Source of the DNA: Eleusine coracana subsp. coracana | Taxonomy: Eukaryota > Streptophyta > Magnoliopsida > Poales > Poaceae | Length of the DNA stretch: 64,000 nt | Reading direction: 5' to 3' | Assembly: GCA_032690845.1 (NCBI GenBank) | Contig: CM064427.1 | Coordinates: forward strand, 13,403,501 to 13,467,500 | In this document: in pieces, positions 21,685 to 33,351 of the stretch | How positions within the stretch are numbered: the stretch's first letter is position 1 | How the letters are laid out: the number at the start of each line of letters is the position of its first letter | Notes under the pieces: generated by a model | What the model was told of the DNA's origin: nothing | Database searches by the model: none | Seen by the model: the letters and a program-made list of their open reading frames with translations, nothing else | Translations under genes and position numbers: made by a program

Positions 21685-22564
21685 TGGATACACCCAGCAC
21701 TCCGCCAACCAAAATGCAAGTTCATGCGCGACAACTGAATTTACGGGTGAGCTTGTTCCTAATGATTCCTTTATGTGATTTTGAGAATAGATTGCTACCT
21801 AATGAATTAATTGTTGTTAGAAACCATAGAGATGATGATGAGATAGCTGGGAAGGTGATTGGAGACGTTATGGGCCAGCAAGGACGTCCAAGCCAAGGTG
21901 GAGGCCCAATCAAAACCGACTTCGAGTTTGTTTCGGAGCCCAGGACCAGTCTGCACTAAAACGGAAGCCCAGGACGCATACGGACTCGGATTTGTACGTT
22001 CTATATATGCCTGGAAAGATAATGAAAAGACCTTTCCAACCCAACTGGTCCCATGTCAAAATTCATCTCGAGCCGTCGGCAATCGCCGAAACAATTTGAC
22101 TTCTAGAATCTCTCCTGGTGCTGCGACACCGTAATCGGTCTTTGGGCCATGTATCGAGTTGAGCCCACTTAGGGCTGCATCTAGGGGGTCTTGCACGACC
22201 CTAGGGTCCTCATATACAGCCGTCGCCTCTTCATTAGGGTTTGGGTTTTGCTTAGATTATTCTTTTGATAACAGTTTCGCCGTTTGATCGGTTTGTGAGA
22301 CCCCAACTTGTGAGATTCATCATATACTTCCAACTTTGGTTGCATTCTTCTTTGATCTTGCTTGTGTTCTTGATTTGCAGGCAAGGATAAGCCTTCTCGG
22401 TGAGGTCAATCGTTCTTGAATGGTTGATAACCAGAGGAGACGTTGTGCTGCGATTGCGGGGTTCAGAACGTGTCGTTCGGAAGCCGGATCGATTTGTGTA
22501 TCGCCTCCGCCTTAATCAAGATTATCAGAACCTATCGGAAGATCGGAAACCCTTGTTCACATCA
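21685..22564 (+). repeat. 5' LTR of element F (880 bp)
   Basis: About 95 percent similar by eye to 24384-25264. It carries the same C-terminal reading frame (CAAGTTCATGCGCGACAAC and following) seen at the end of the internal ORF, meaning that the ORF runs into the LTR. Confidence 0.88.
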
Positions 22565-22580
22565 AGTGGTAATCAGAGCT
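22565..22580 (+). other. Primer-binding site of element F
   Basis: GTGGTAATCAGAGCTT begins right after the LTR. It resembles the initiator-Met site TGGTATCAGAGC with one extra A. Confidence 0.7.
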
Positions 22581-23584
22581 TCAGGTACACCGTTAGGTTC
22601 GCCCTTATCCTCGTTATTTTGTTCAATCCTAGAGTCCAGAAAATTGCCCTACAAAAATATTTGTTCGTCGTGTTTCCGCTGTCCTATACCCCCCTTGTGC
22701 CTTGCAATTTTCAGTTTAGTTTGTTTCTCTGAATTTTAGTCCCTATAAAGTCATTGTGTTGCTGGTCTAGTGCTTGTTCTTTGGTCTTGTTTGAGTCGTG
22801 CATATCCTTGTCATAGACAAACAAGAGAAAAAAATCAGTGTTGCACATGTTGAGATAATAGTACTGCTGGAATTGTGTGCACTAAATATTTGTTTAACAT
22901 CTAGCCTTCTACTTTCGTGTGCAAAAGAAAATTAGAGTGCTCTGCTGCTGTCTCATTGTGATCAAAAGCCAACCAATTAGTGCTTGATCTATAGAAGTTT
23001 ATTTTAGTTGTGCTATTACAAGAATCCTTTTGCTGCACTTGTAGTAAGAAAAAAAATATATTCTGGGGTTCCATTGGTTGTAAAACTTGTAATACCTTGT
23101 TGCGGTTCTAATTCTCAAGAAAAGAAAAGAAAAAGGCAAAAGTACACAAGAGAAAAAGCCGCACAAAAAAAAGAAGTAGAAAAAAGAAAAGATACAAATT
23201 CAGAATTGCTTGCATCCTTTGTGTCCTTTGTTGAGTCATTTGCTTGCTTGCTTGAACTAGGTCCGAGACAAGTTTAGGCCGGTGACATAGACTAGCTTGG
23301 GACTATTATTCAGTTTTGCAACTTCTGAATTGAAATTTTGCTAATCCTTGCTACCTAATATTGCCTATGCAAGATCTATATATTTCCTTCTGAACAGGCA
23401 CAAATTTTTTTGACTCTCGCAATCATCAGTTCACACTCTCCAAGGTATCCTTTGCTTGTTGTAATTAAGAACTTTGTAAGAGCTTGATAAGATGCTTTCC
23501 TTTGCTTTTTGAGAGTTTACACTATGATCACATAGTAGTGATAGGAAAATATACTTCCGTGTGTTTCCTTGTTTGCTACTAACA
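22581..23584. other. Leader of element F, no gene seen
   Basis: About 1 kb of T-rich sequence between primer site and ORF. Short ORFs, including one at 23008-23277 with a lysine-rich stretch, show no recognisable domain. Confidence 0.5.
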
Positions 23585-24658
23585 ATGACAGGTTACGCCA
23601 CTCATGGTGATGATTCAACGTCGTCTAATGAGAACAATATGAGTGATGTATTACAAAGAGTGCTCAGTCCTCAAATGGAGAAGGTAGAGCAAAATCAATT
23701 GAACAATTTATTTCAGACTCACTTTGTTTTCAAGGATTGACGTTGTCGTGTTATCATTGATGGAGAGAGTAGCCGCAACATCGCAAGTTTAGAATTAGTA
23801 GAGAAGCTTGGATTGACAACACAGCCACACCCATGTCCATACTACATCCAATGGGTAAATTCTTTTGGTAAGATAAAGGTAGATAAAATTGCACGCATTG
23901 AATTTTTTATTGGTTCTTATAAGGATAGTGCAGAATTTGATATAGTACCTATGCAAGCATGTCATTTGTTATTGAGTAAACCTTGGATTATTACAAATAA
24001 TGCTTCACACAATGCCATTATAAATAGCTACTCATTTAAATACAATGATAGAAGAGTTACTCTTAAACCTATGACCGCTGCTGAAATTTTAGAAGAGGAT
24101 CAACAAAGGCTTGAAAGGAGAAAGAATAAACCGTTTAGGAAAGAATGGACTGTTTCAAATGTTGCAACACTTACATCAAAATATGAATTAGATGATGAAC
24201 ATATTTCCTTGCCTCTTGTTGCAACTAATACATTTCAGGTTCTACACAAAGAAGAGGATAGTGAGAAAGATGAAGAACATGTTGTTGCTTCAGATTTGAG
24301 ACCATACATGGGAGAAAGAGATGAGCTCGAGTCGAGGACGACTCTAATTCAAAAGGGGGAGAATGATGAGGACATCACCCTTATAGATACACCCAACACT
24401 CCGCCAACCAAAATGCAAGTTCATGCGCGACAACTGAATTTACGGGTGAGCTTGTTACTAATGATTCCTTTATGTGATTTTGAGAATAGATTGCTACCTA
24501 ATGAATTAATTGTTGTTAGAAACCATGGAGATGATGGTGAGATAGCTGGGGAGGTGATTGGAGACGTGATGGTCCAGCAAGGACGTCCAAGCCAAGGTGG
24601 AGGCCCAATCAAAACCGACTTCGAGTCTGTTTCAGAGCCTAGGACCAGTCTGCACTAA
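23585..24658 (+). pseudogene. Protease-like protein of element F, one in-frame TGA
   Basis: The frame from the ATG at 23585 (MTGYATHGDDSTSS) reaches a TGA at 23738-23740 after 51 codons and continues in the same frame to a stop at 24658. After the TGA comes a retropepsin-like domain: RCRVIIDGESSRNIASLELV, LGLTTQPHP, FDIVPMQACHLLLSKPW. The usual Asp-Gly-Gly/Ala-Ser active site is replaced by DGES. The C-terminal third (from about 24384) is encoded by the LTR itself and ends in an acidic linker and HARQLNLRVS. Gag core and zinc knuckle are missing, so a short N-terminal piece is joined directly to protease. Whether the TGA is read through or is simple decay cannot be decided here. Confidence 0.72.
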
Positions 24659-25264
24659 AACGGAAGCCCATGACGCATACAGACTCAGATTTGTACGTTC
24701 TATATATGCCTGGAAAGATAATGAAAAGACCTTTCCAACCCAACTGGTCCCATGTCAAAATTCATCACGAGCCGTCGGCAATCGCCAAAACAATTTGACT
24801 TCTAGAATCTCTCCTGGTGCTGCGACACCGTAATCGGTCTTTGGGCCATGTATCGAGTTGAGCCCACTTAGGGCTGCGTCCAGAGGGTATTGCACGACCC
24901 TAGGGTCCTCATATACAGCCGCCGCCTCTTCATTAGGGTTTGGGTTTTGCTTAGATCAATTCTGTTCATAAACAGTTTTGCCGTTCATCGGTTTGTGAGA
25001 CCCCAACTTCGAGAGTTTAATCATACATCTGCAATTGTGTTGCATTCTTTGTTGTTCTTGCTTGTGCTCTTGATTCGCAGGCAGGGATTAGCCTTCTCGG
25101 CGAGGTAAATCGTTCTTGAATGGTTGATAACCAGAGGAGACGTTGTGCTGCGATTGCGGGGTTCAGAACGTGTCGTTCGGAAGCCGGATCGATTTGTGTA
25201 TCGCCTCTGTCTTAATCAAGATTATCAGAACCTACCGGAAGATCGGGAACCCATGTTCACATCA
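24384..25264 (+). repeat. 3' LTR of element F (881 bp)
   Basis: It pairs with 21685-22564. The first base pair is TA instead of TG. The right end CACATCA is followed directly by element E LTR sequence corresponding to about 31000 of the other LTR. Confidence 0.88.
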
Positions 25265-25764
25265 GGTAGGCTGCACGCGCGGGGTGGGCTGGGCCGAAAA
25301 CAGCGCGCGCGGGGGCAAGCTAGCTAGGCGCACTGGGCCAAGGCAGGCCAAAACCAGAGAGGGGAGAGAAGAGAGAGCGAGCTAGGCTAGGGGAGGAAAT
25401 TCGTCCCAAGGCCACAGGAGAGAGGGGGAAGGGGAGGGAACAATCTGGGCTGAGGGGGAGGGTTTCGGCCCAAAGGCCACGGGATGACTTTTCTTTTTTC
25501 CTTTCTCTTTCCCTAATCTAATTTCTTTCTTCTAAATAAAATTCCCAAAACAAAACTATAAGATTTTAAAAATAAATTTTCACACAACAAAATCCTACAT
25601 ACTATGAATCAACATAAATGCAACAAACAAAATTTTTTAAAAAATAACCTATATTTGACTATTTTCTTTAGAAAATAATTCTTTTTCTTAGTAAAATAAT
25701 AATTACCTAATTAATTCTCGAAAATTTGAAAATATTCCAAATTTTGAAAAATCAGGGTGTTAGA
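25265..25764 (-). repeat. 3' LTR of element E, second part
   Basis: It matches 30996-31480 of the 5' LTR (for instance GCGGGGTGGGCTGGGCC and the AT-rich end). It ends GGGTGTTAGA where the other copy ends GGGTGTTACA. Confidence 0.88.
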
Positions 25765-25770
25765 AATCTA

Positions 25771-25785
25771 CCCCCCCTTAAAAGG
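25771..25785 (-). other. Polypurine tract of element E
   Basis: The minus strand reads CTTTTAAGGGGGGG, a few bases before the 3' LTR start. Similar tracts (AAGGGGGGAGGG) occur in element K. Confidence 0.75.
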
Positions 25786-25923
25786 AATCTCGTCTCGAGA
25801 TTCAGATAGGATCAGAAAGAAAGAAGGTAACTAGGCTCTCACTTCATTGGGTGCATCCTTGTGCAACCTTTCCTTATCATGTGGAAATGCTTTTGCCACA
25901 TATTCCACCTCTGCTCCATTGGG

Positions 25924-27394
25924 CTATGTCAACTTGACCGCCTTTCTAGCACAATCTATGATTCCCTTGTGCTTGGTTAACCAATCCATTCCGAGTATCA
26001 CATCTATACCCTTGGAATACAAAACGATGAAACCCGTAGTAAAGTCTATCCCCCTTATGCTAACACTTAATTTATGACATCCATGTTTTGCTTTCAATTC
26101 CCCTCCAGGTGAACTAACTATCATCTTATTCCTGAGCAAGGTGATGGGAATGTTGTACTTGGCCACATACTTGGATGATATGAATGAATGTGATGCTCCA
26201 GAATCAAATAAAACTACAGCAGAGTTTGAGTTAACGAGTATCATACCACGAACAATGTCTGGGGATTCCTGAGCATCTTCAAGAGCAACCTGGTTGACTC
26301 GACCTCTAGCATAGTTCAGGTTTTGTGCTATTACGGCAGAGTTACCATTGTGGTTGGGTTGTTGGGGCAACATCTTGGGTCGGAGGTTGGCACGTTTGCG
26401 GATTGGAGCATTGGTTAGCAAAGTGACCCTTTTCTCCACACCGGTAGCAGTTCCTATTGGTTTTTGGGGTTTGATTGCCATGGGTTCTCTGCTGAGTTTG
26501 AGTTGATGGGGGAGGCATCTGAGAGTTAGGACGTTGAAACTGACGTTGAGGGGTAACAAAATCCTGGCCTGCAGGTTGAGTTCTTTGGTGTCCACTCTGT
26601 TGTCCAGAATAGAATACAGGTCCCCTAGAAGATGATCCAAGGCGAGGCCTAGTGTTGTTGCCTCCTTGCTGACCTTGATGCTCTTGCTTGCGCTTGCCAT
26701 CCATCCTCGACCTTCTGTTCTCTAGGACTAGAGCTTTATCCACCATCTCTTGAAAGTTTGCATAGTTATGAGCTTCAAGTGCATAGGCAAGAGCATTATT
26801 CAACCCATCAAAAAAACACTCACACTTCTTCTCATCCGTGTCCACTTCTCCTGGGGCATACCTAGATAGCTGGGTGAAGCGAGCAACATACTCACCCACG
26901 GTCATGGATCCCTGCTTTAGATCCTAGAACTCCTTCTTCTTCAGCCTTATTACTCCCTGAGGGACATGGTGAGACCTAAAGCTATTCTGGAACTCTTGCT
27001 AGTTAATACTATCAGGCTCCTCATGGGTTGCAACATAAGCATCCCACCAATCAGCAGTGGGTCCAACAAGCTGGTGTGCGGCAAACAACACCTTCTCCCT
27101 ATTGTTGCATTGAGCGACTTGCAGCTTCTTGGCAATAGTCTTTAGCCAATCATCTGCATCCATAGGCTCCATAGAGTGAGAGAAAGTTGGAGGCTTGGTC
27201 CGTTGGAAATACCCAAGCTTGTCTCTAGGCTGGGGAGCAGCCCCTGCGACATTGTTGTTCTGTTGCTGCACCAATGTCTGGTGCATGGTCTGGAGAAGCT
27301 GTGTCTGCATAGCCATGAGTTGTTCCATAGAGAATTGTGGGGGTGGCTGCTCTTGTTCCTCGTTGTTGTTATTAAGGTTTCCACCCCTTGTCAT
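25924..27394 (-). pseudogene. gag-pro: Gag-protease of element E, ends before RT
   Basis: It starts at 27394 (MTRGGNLNNNNEEQ). The Gln-rich N-terminus is followed by the Gag core: FQRTKPPTFSHSMEPMDADD, LVGPTADWWDAYV, then two in-frame stops (after DSIN and after KEF; the first replaces an expected Trp), then VGEYVARFTQLSRYAP. A CCHC knuckle, CYRCGEKGHFANQC, lies near 26450-26405. One frameshift near 26350 leads into the retropepsin: VVLFDSGASHSFIS and VILGMDWL (about 26215-25985). The frame ends at 25924, soon after the protease, where an autonomous chromovirus would continue into RT. The Gag core and protease resemble those of element K. Confidence 0.87.
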
Positions 27395-27761
27395 CTGATA
27401 TAAATCAGGATATGGTGAACAAAAACAGGTAGAAGATATAGGTAGAGCACAAGGATATGATACGGTAAAATAGAGAAGAGGTGCGAAACAAAGGTGGTAG
27501 ATAAAGAGATACCCCAAATTAACTAATCTTTATTAAAATAATAAAAAAAAGTATAGTATAAGGATGTGGTTGCAAGACAGGACTTGCATCACATCAGCAC
27601 TTATTACAAAAAAAAATCCAGATCACACTCATCACACCAGATCAAACTAGCAAACAAAAAATAAGAACGTGTAAACGCTAAGACTCTCTTGTGAAACTAT
27701 TACATTTATTCGACTCGATAACACTAATCAATACCTATGAAGCCACTGAGGGATAGACCTC

Positions 27762-28562
27762 CTAATCCTCGTCAAGGTTCAAAATGACGTAAGCAGGTGG
27801 GGCACCACTAGCCATTCTGTGAGGTGGTGAGGAAGGAGTCGTATCCTTTAGCTCTTCATCCGAAGGTACGTCCAAGTCATCAGGCAAGCGTCGCTTGAGC
27901 TGGTGAACTGTTTTCATTACATCCTCATATTTCTTCTGCCAAAACCCTAGTTCCTTCGTGGTTGAATCCAACTCCCTAGAAATCACCGTGGTAAGAGTGA
28001 CTTGCTTCTTAAACTTCTCGTGTCCTTGTCCAGATACGGGCTCCACGTGAATATAGGTGGATCCACTTGCACGCTGAGGGAAATGATCATACTTTGTATC
28101 TTCAAAATACTGGCAATAATGGGAGCGAATGACCATGCAGCTTGATGAGCGGCATCACGAATCCCAGCGGAGAAAGACTTCCGTGGAGCAATGGCCTCAT
28201 GAATCCTTTCCACCTCAAAAGTTCCTCTGAGTGGTCTCGGAGCAAAAATGTGCACTTGAACCTTCCATGCAGGCTCAGAACCTTCATAGGTCACTTGGGT
28301 ACCACAATACTCTGGTTGCTTCTCATAACCCAACTGTTGTAGCATCTCCCAAAGCATGTGAGGTAACCTTCCTGCATTATTTCCAGCATCCTTGAAGAGT
28401 CGAGATGTCATAATAAGGTGGTGGACTCGGTGGTGGCACCATCTCTTGTTCAACCTCTTCTATCCCAAACTCTTCTTCATATCCAAGAGGAACGATCTCT
28501 TGTGAAGGTCAGACACGTGGGTTGTGATCACACCTATGAGAAGTCTTCTTGGTACGAGCCAT
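27762..28562 (-). pseudogene. Pre-gag accessory ORF of element E
   Basis: It lies between primer-binding site and gag on the coding strand. An ATG at 28562 (MARTKKTSHRCDHNPRV) is followed by a stop, an acidic and Pro-rich stretch (VEQEMVPPPSPPPYYD), a frameshift, then the conserved core LPHMLWEMLQQLGYEKQPEY and SFSAGIRDAAHQA. A second frameshift leads to the frame 28136-27762 with a coiled-coil-like segment (KKYEDVMKTVHQLKRRL) and an acidic end (LDVPSDEELKD). Element K carries a counterpart in the same place with the same order: core, coiled coil, acidic tail. Its function is unknown to me. No catalytic motif, membrane segment or zinc-binding motif is visible. The start is uncertain because of the breaks. 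Confidence 0.7.
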
Positions 28563-28755
28563 CTATATAGTTTTGAAATAGGAGAGAAGAATTAGTAAAA
28601 AACATTTTATAAACTACATGGTAAAAACAAGACCAATAACAAAAGTAAATCTAAACAAGACTATAATTTTAAGCCAAAGAGTTTCAAAAATAGTTTTAGT
28701 TTGTAAAATAGACCTTAGAACACGACCACCCTATCTAGGCTTGTGTCCTACTGTT

Positions 28756-28773
28756 GACCTGGCTCTAATACCA
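28756..28773 (-). other. Primer-binding site of element E (tRNA-iMet type)
   Basis: The minus strand reads TGGTATTAGAGCCAGGTC, four bases from the LTR end. It matches the initiator-Met primer complement except for one T. Confidence 0.85.
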
Positions 28774-28777
28774 TTTC

Positions 28778-30434
28778 TGTCACACTCGGTTTTAAGCATA
28801 AAACCAGATGCTTAGTATATGTGTGCCCAGGACAAGTTTTACACATATCGATAGTAAAAGTGAATAACAGTATAACCAATGTCATTATTAAAGCGTACCA
28901 TTATTACATAAATAATTGTCTTTAAAGACTAAGAATGAATCTCTCGTAGAATAACAGTGGAAAGCACCCTAACACCACAGGCAATCGACCGAGGGCACGC
29001 TCGCCTGGTAGTAGTCTTCATCGATGTAGTCCATCTCTCCATCTTCTGAGCAGTAGTTTATAATACAACAACAAAGGGAAATAGCAAGGGTGAGCACATG
29101 CCGTACTCAGCAAGTGGGGGAAAGTATGACATGCAAGTTGAATAGAAGAAAGGCTAACATAATGGTTCATTTGCATAAATGAGCATCTAAACCCAGACCA
29201 TTTGAAAAGCAATCCTATTTACTAGGTGAGTTGTAAAACCCAAAACCCGTTAATGTCAAGTAATTATAGCCCACGCAGGACTATGATTCACATAGAATCC
29301 AGAGCCACCAACTCACACAGAGTTGAACCGTTCACATAGAACACTATTCACTAAGAACCCAACCAAACCCACCAAAACAAACTTGGCTACCCACCAAGTT
29401 CACCCATAATCAACCCTGCTTGGATCACCTAGGTTCCATGTTGCTAAAAAGGATTACCCATCCCTCATGATCATTATGTTAAAGTGAATCATTAGTCAAG
29501 ATTAACAATAGACACTTTCATTCCTGACATAGCAAACTAAGCATGACATACCCATACTAATAAGCTACACCAAAACCCAGGCGACAAGGAATAATATGGA
29601 ACAGGATGATGACACATAGGATTCAATATTAATACGAATGCATAAAGATTGAGAGGAATGTAAAACATAGGTTCAAAATGCATCAAGGACACTTGCCTGG
29701 TTCCCTTTGCTGCTGCTCAAAGTCTTCAAGATGGAGATTCTTCAAGTTCTCTAACTAGGGATCATCTACTCAACATCACACTAGAAAAACAAGCATACAA
29801 ACAAACTAAGAAACAATACACCACACAGTAACAAACAACATTGAAAACAAAGCTATGAAAAAGTACATGTTGCTACGATCGCGTGAGCGCAAGAATCGCC
29901 TCAATCCGAGTTACAAGTAGAAAGTTACGAAGGTTTAAAGTTCTAGGGTTAAAATAATAAATTAGCAAAATATTATGAAACAGAACGAATAAATAATATT
30001 CGTCACTATGATCGTAATGGTGCAAGAATTTTCCAGATCGGAGCTATGGTTAAAAAGTTATGATGATTTGAAATTTTAGGGGCTAAAACATAAAAATAGA
30101 CAAGTTAAAAGGCCTAAAAGTAATTTTAAAAAAGTATAAGGGCTATACTATTAAATATAAGTATAAAATATAATTTATGAATATTTTAGGGACCAAAATG
30201 CAATTTATAAAAGGTACAGGGGCTAAGTTGTAAAAATGTAGGACTAAAACATAATTAATAAAATGTCTAGGGGTGTTTTTATAAAATTATAGGACTAAAA
30301 TATTATTTAGAAAAATTTTAGTGCTTTTCTATAAAAATATAGTACTAGAAAATAATTAATTACAAGCTTAGGGGCCTAAATATAATTATAAAGAGCAGGA
30401 TCCTAAACATAAATCTGGCATTTTCTGGTAATAA

Positions 30435-30471
<37 letters not shown>

Positions 30472-31480
30472 AAAATAATCCCGTGGACTAGGTCCATAGG
30501 GCTCGTGAACCACGGGGGCGCACTGGTCCACTGTTCGCGGTGGACCGCGGCCATACCCCTTCGGCTCAATCTAATCTGGGCCATCGGCCCAGATCGGAGT
30601 GCCAGGGGGCTCTCCGGCAGAGTGGTGGCCGTCGGCGGCCTAAGAGGCGACGACGCTATGGTCGGCTTGCCGGGGCTCGCAAGGGAGGGCCGCGCGAGCG
30701 CGGGTAGACCCGGGGAAGGGGGCAACGGGGGCGGCGCGGGGAGTGGGGCTCACCGGCGAGGTCACACGCGGGCGGGGAGGGCCGAGGCGGCTTGGCCGAC
30801 GGCGGTGGCTTGCGGCGGCGCGACGTCTTGCGACGACGGCGGCGGGTAAGGCGCGCGAGAGGCCGCGGGGAAAGGGAAGGGGCGTGGGGCGCACAAGACA
30901 AGCCCTTTTATAGGGCGTGGTGCCCTAGGCGTCTGCGCGCGCACACCGAGGTGGCGGCGGCGCCCTAGGGATTCGGCGGGGCTAGGCCTAGTGGGCTAGT
31001 GGGCTGCGCGCGCGGGGTGGGCTGGGCCAAAAGCAGCACACGCAGGGGCAAGCTCGCGGGGCACACTGGTCCAAGACAGAGAGGGGGGAGAAGGGAGAGC
31101 GAGCTGGGCCGGGGGAGGAAATTCGGCCCAAGGCCAGAGGAGAGAGGGGGAAGGGGAGGGAACAAGCTGGGCCGAGGGGGGAGGGTTTCGTCCCAAAGGC
31201 CAGGGGATAGTTTTCTTTTTTTCTTTCTCTTTCCCTAATGTAATTTCTTTCTTCTAAATAAAATTCCCCAAATGAAACTATACGATTTTAAAAATAACTT
31301 TTCACACAATAAAATCCTACATACTATTAATCAACATAAATGCAACAAACAAAAATTAGAAAAACCTATATTTGATTATTTTCTTTAGAAAGTAATTCTT
31401 TTCTTTGTAAAATATTAATAACCTAATTAATTCTAGAAAATTTTAAAATATTCCAAATTTTGAAAAATGAGGGTGTTACA
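28778..31480 (-). repeat. 5' LTR of element E (2703 bp)
   Basis: From TGTCACACTCGG to GGTGTTACA. The middle (29830-30480) is AT-rich, and 30500-31200 is very GC-rich with many overlapping random ORFs on both strands that I do not regard as genes. An ATA microsatellite lies at 30436-30465. Region 29815-30995 has no counterpart in the other LTR, where element F sits. Confidence 0.9.
30436..30465. repeat. ATA/AAT trinucleotide microsatellite
   Basis: About ten uninterrupted ATA units inside the 5' LTR of element E. Confidence 0.9.
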
Positions 31481-33351
31481 CGTTCGCACCTCGCTCAGCA
31501 ATCAAAGGACAGGCATTGGTCGACTTCGTTTTCGAGTGGACACAGATTCAAATGCCGCCTGCATCACAAGATATCGACTACTGGAAAATGTATTTTGATG
31601 GATCCCTCCAGTTACCTGGGGCAGGTGCAGGAATGTTCATCTCACCCACAGGAGAAAAATTGCGATACATCCTCCAGTATATGTTTCGCGCATATAATAA
31701 CACTGCGGAATATGAGGCTCTCCTGCACGGTCTGCGCATTGCTGTTTCGCTCGGCATTCGGAGTCTTGACATCTTTGGTGACTCGGCTCTGGTGATTAAC
31801 CAAGTCACCAATGATTGGAACTATGTGGACGACAACATGGGTGCTTACTGCCAAGAAGTAAGGAAGCTCGAAGACAAATTCGATGGACTGAAGTTCACAC
31901 ATGTTCATCAAGATAATAATCAAGCGACTGATGAATTAACCAAGATGGGATCGTCTCGATCAATTGTCCTACCCGGTGTTTTCTTACACACCCTGGATTC
32001 CCCCACTATTTCTCCTCGGTCTGATGTCTTGGCGACCGATGTTGGTGAGCCTGTAAGTGATGTCGATATAGAGATCGATTGGCGCGACCCGATTGTCCAA
32101 TTCTTGAGCAAGGGTACGCTGCCTACGGATCCTAATGAGCAACAGAGGTTGAAGGCTAAATGTCGAGGATACTTGATGGTGGACGATCTACTTTATAGAA
32201 GAGGAAGATCGAACATCTTGATGCAAAGCATCTCGATACTAGAAGGCAAAGTGTTGATGGAAGAAATCCATTCAGGAGTATGTGGCAATCATGCAGCTTC
32301 CAAGACTTTGGTCGGCAAGGCTTTCTGACAAGGGTTTTATTGGCCTATGGCGGTCGACGATGCACACCAGGTCATTCGAAAGTGTGAAGGCTGTCAATTC
32401 TTTGCTGAACAGACACATGTGCATTCGCAGCAACTTCCGATGATACCTATGACTTGGCCTTTTGCAATCTAGGGGATTGATATTGTCGGTCCTTTCAAGA
32501 AAGCGCCATGCGGGTTCACTCATTTGTTTGTTGCTATTGACAAATTCACCAAGTGGATTGTGGCGAAGCCGTTCAGTAAGATAACTTCGAAGAAAGTGGT
32601 CGAGTTTGTCAGAGATGTCTTCACTCAGTTTGGGGTCCCTCATGATATCATCACCGACAATGGTACTCAGTTTACATCTGAGGAGTTCTGTGACTTTGCC
32701 AATGAGATGGGCATAAAAATTCACTTTGCATCAGTGGCTCATCCTCAAAGCAAAGGGCAGGTTGAATGGGCCAATGGTATGATACTTTAGGGGTTGAAGC
32801 CCCGGATATTTGACAGGCTCAAACCTGATGCCGGGCGGTGGATATGAGAGCTGCCTTCAGTTCTCTGGGGGCTGCGTACTGACGTTAGTCGGGCTACTGG
32901 TCAGTAACCTTTGTCGTTGGTCTATGGCTCTGAGGCTATGTTGTCGACCGAGGTAAACCTTGTATCAGCGCGAGTCAAGGGATACGACGAGAAGCTTTCT
33001 GAAGAAAACTGAGAGATTGATTTGATTGCGGCAGAGGAGTTGCGTGATCGCGCTCTATTTCGGTCGGCGCTATACCTACAAGGCTTGCGATGTTACTATG
33101 ATAAGAACGTACGCAATTGCCAGTTTCATATTGGGGATTTAGTGTTACACCAAGTGCAATCAACCAAGAATCGGCACAAACTATCTCCTAAGTGGGAAGG
33201 ACCCTATGTGGTTAAAGAAGTCACTTGGCCGGGGTCTTATCGATTGATGTATGAAGATGGCGACGATATACCAAACTCATGGAACATAAATCAGCTACGT
33301 CGATTTATACTTAGTCTATCTTTTGTATTCTCATACATTATTAGTGAATGA
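31481..33351 (+). pseudogene. pol: Second RNase H and integrase of element D
   Basis: This resumes D pol after element E. An RNase H domain follows the start: ALVDFVFEW, MYFDGSLQLPGAGAGMFI (first catalytic Asp), YNNTAEYEALLHGL (Glu) and IFGDSALVINQV (Asp), 31510-31830. This second RNase H of the archaeal-like type is a Tat hallmark. Integrase: zinc-finger region HSGVCGNHAAS and CEGCQFF (32265-32400), a core with DIVGPF, DKFTKWIVAKPF, IITDNGTQFTSEEF and HPQSKGQVEWAN (32470-32780), and C-terminal LYQGL-type module with WEGPYVVKEV to 33351. Stops at about 32328, 32470 and 32790 break it. Confidence 0.88.

Larger units (their letters stand above)
21685..25264 (+). mobile_element. Element F: small non-autonomous LTR element with protease-like ORF
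   Basis: Two direct repeats of 880 and 881 bp (21685-22564 and 24384-25264) flank an internal region of 1.8 kb with a primer-binding site at its start and one ORF. LTR ends are TGGATACACCC...TTCACATCA; the second copy begins TAGATAC. No target duplication is seen (AATTA on the left, GGTAG on the right), and about 1.2 kb of the host LTR is missing at the site, so insertion was accompanied by deletion. No RT, integrase or zinc knuckle is visible. Confidence 0.82.
20107..31480 (-). mobile_element. Element E: Tekay-like gypsy element lacking RT and integrase
   Basis: Outer ends TGTCACACCCGG...GGTGTTACA are flanked by the target duplication CGTTC (20102-20106 and 31481-31485) inside pol of element D. 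On minus: 5' LTR (31480-28778), initiator-Met primer site, an extra ORF, gag, protease, then directly the purine tract and 3' LTR. RT, RNase H and integrase are absent: protease ends at 25924 and the purine tract begins about 140 bp later. The left LTR is interrupted by element F. Similarity of Gag, protease and pre-gag ORF to element K supports a Tekay-like chromovirus origin. Confidence 0.92.

Noticed and set aside
22741..23580. Lysine-rich ORF at 23008-23277 in the leader of F
   Set aside because: Low-complexity AAAAG-rich DNA gives the open frame; no start context or similarity supports a gene.
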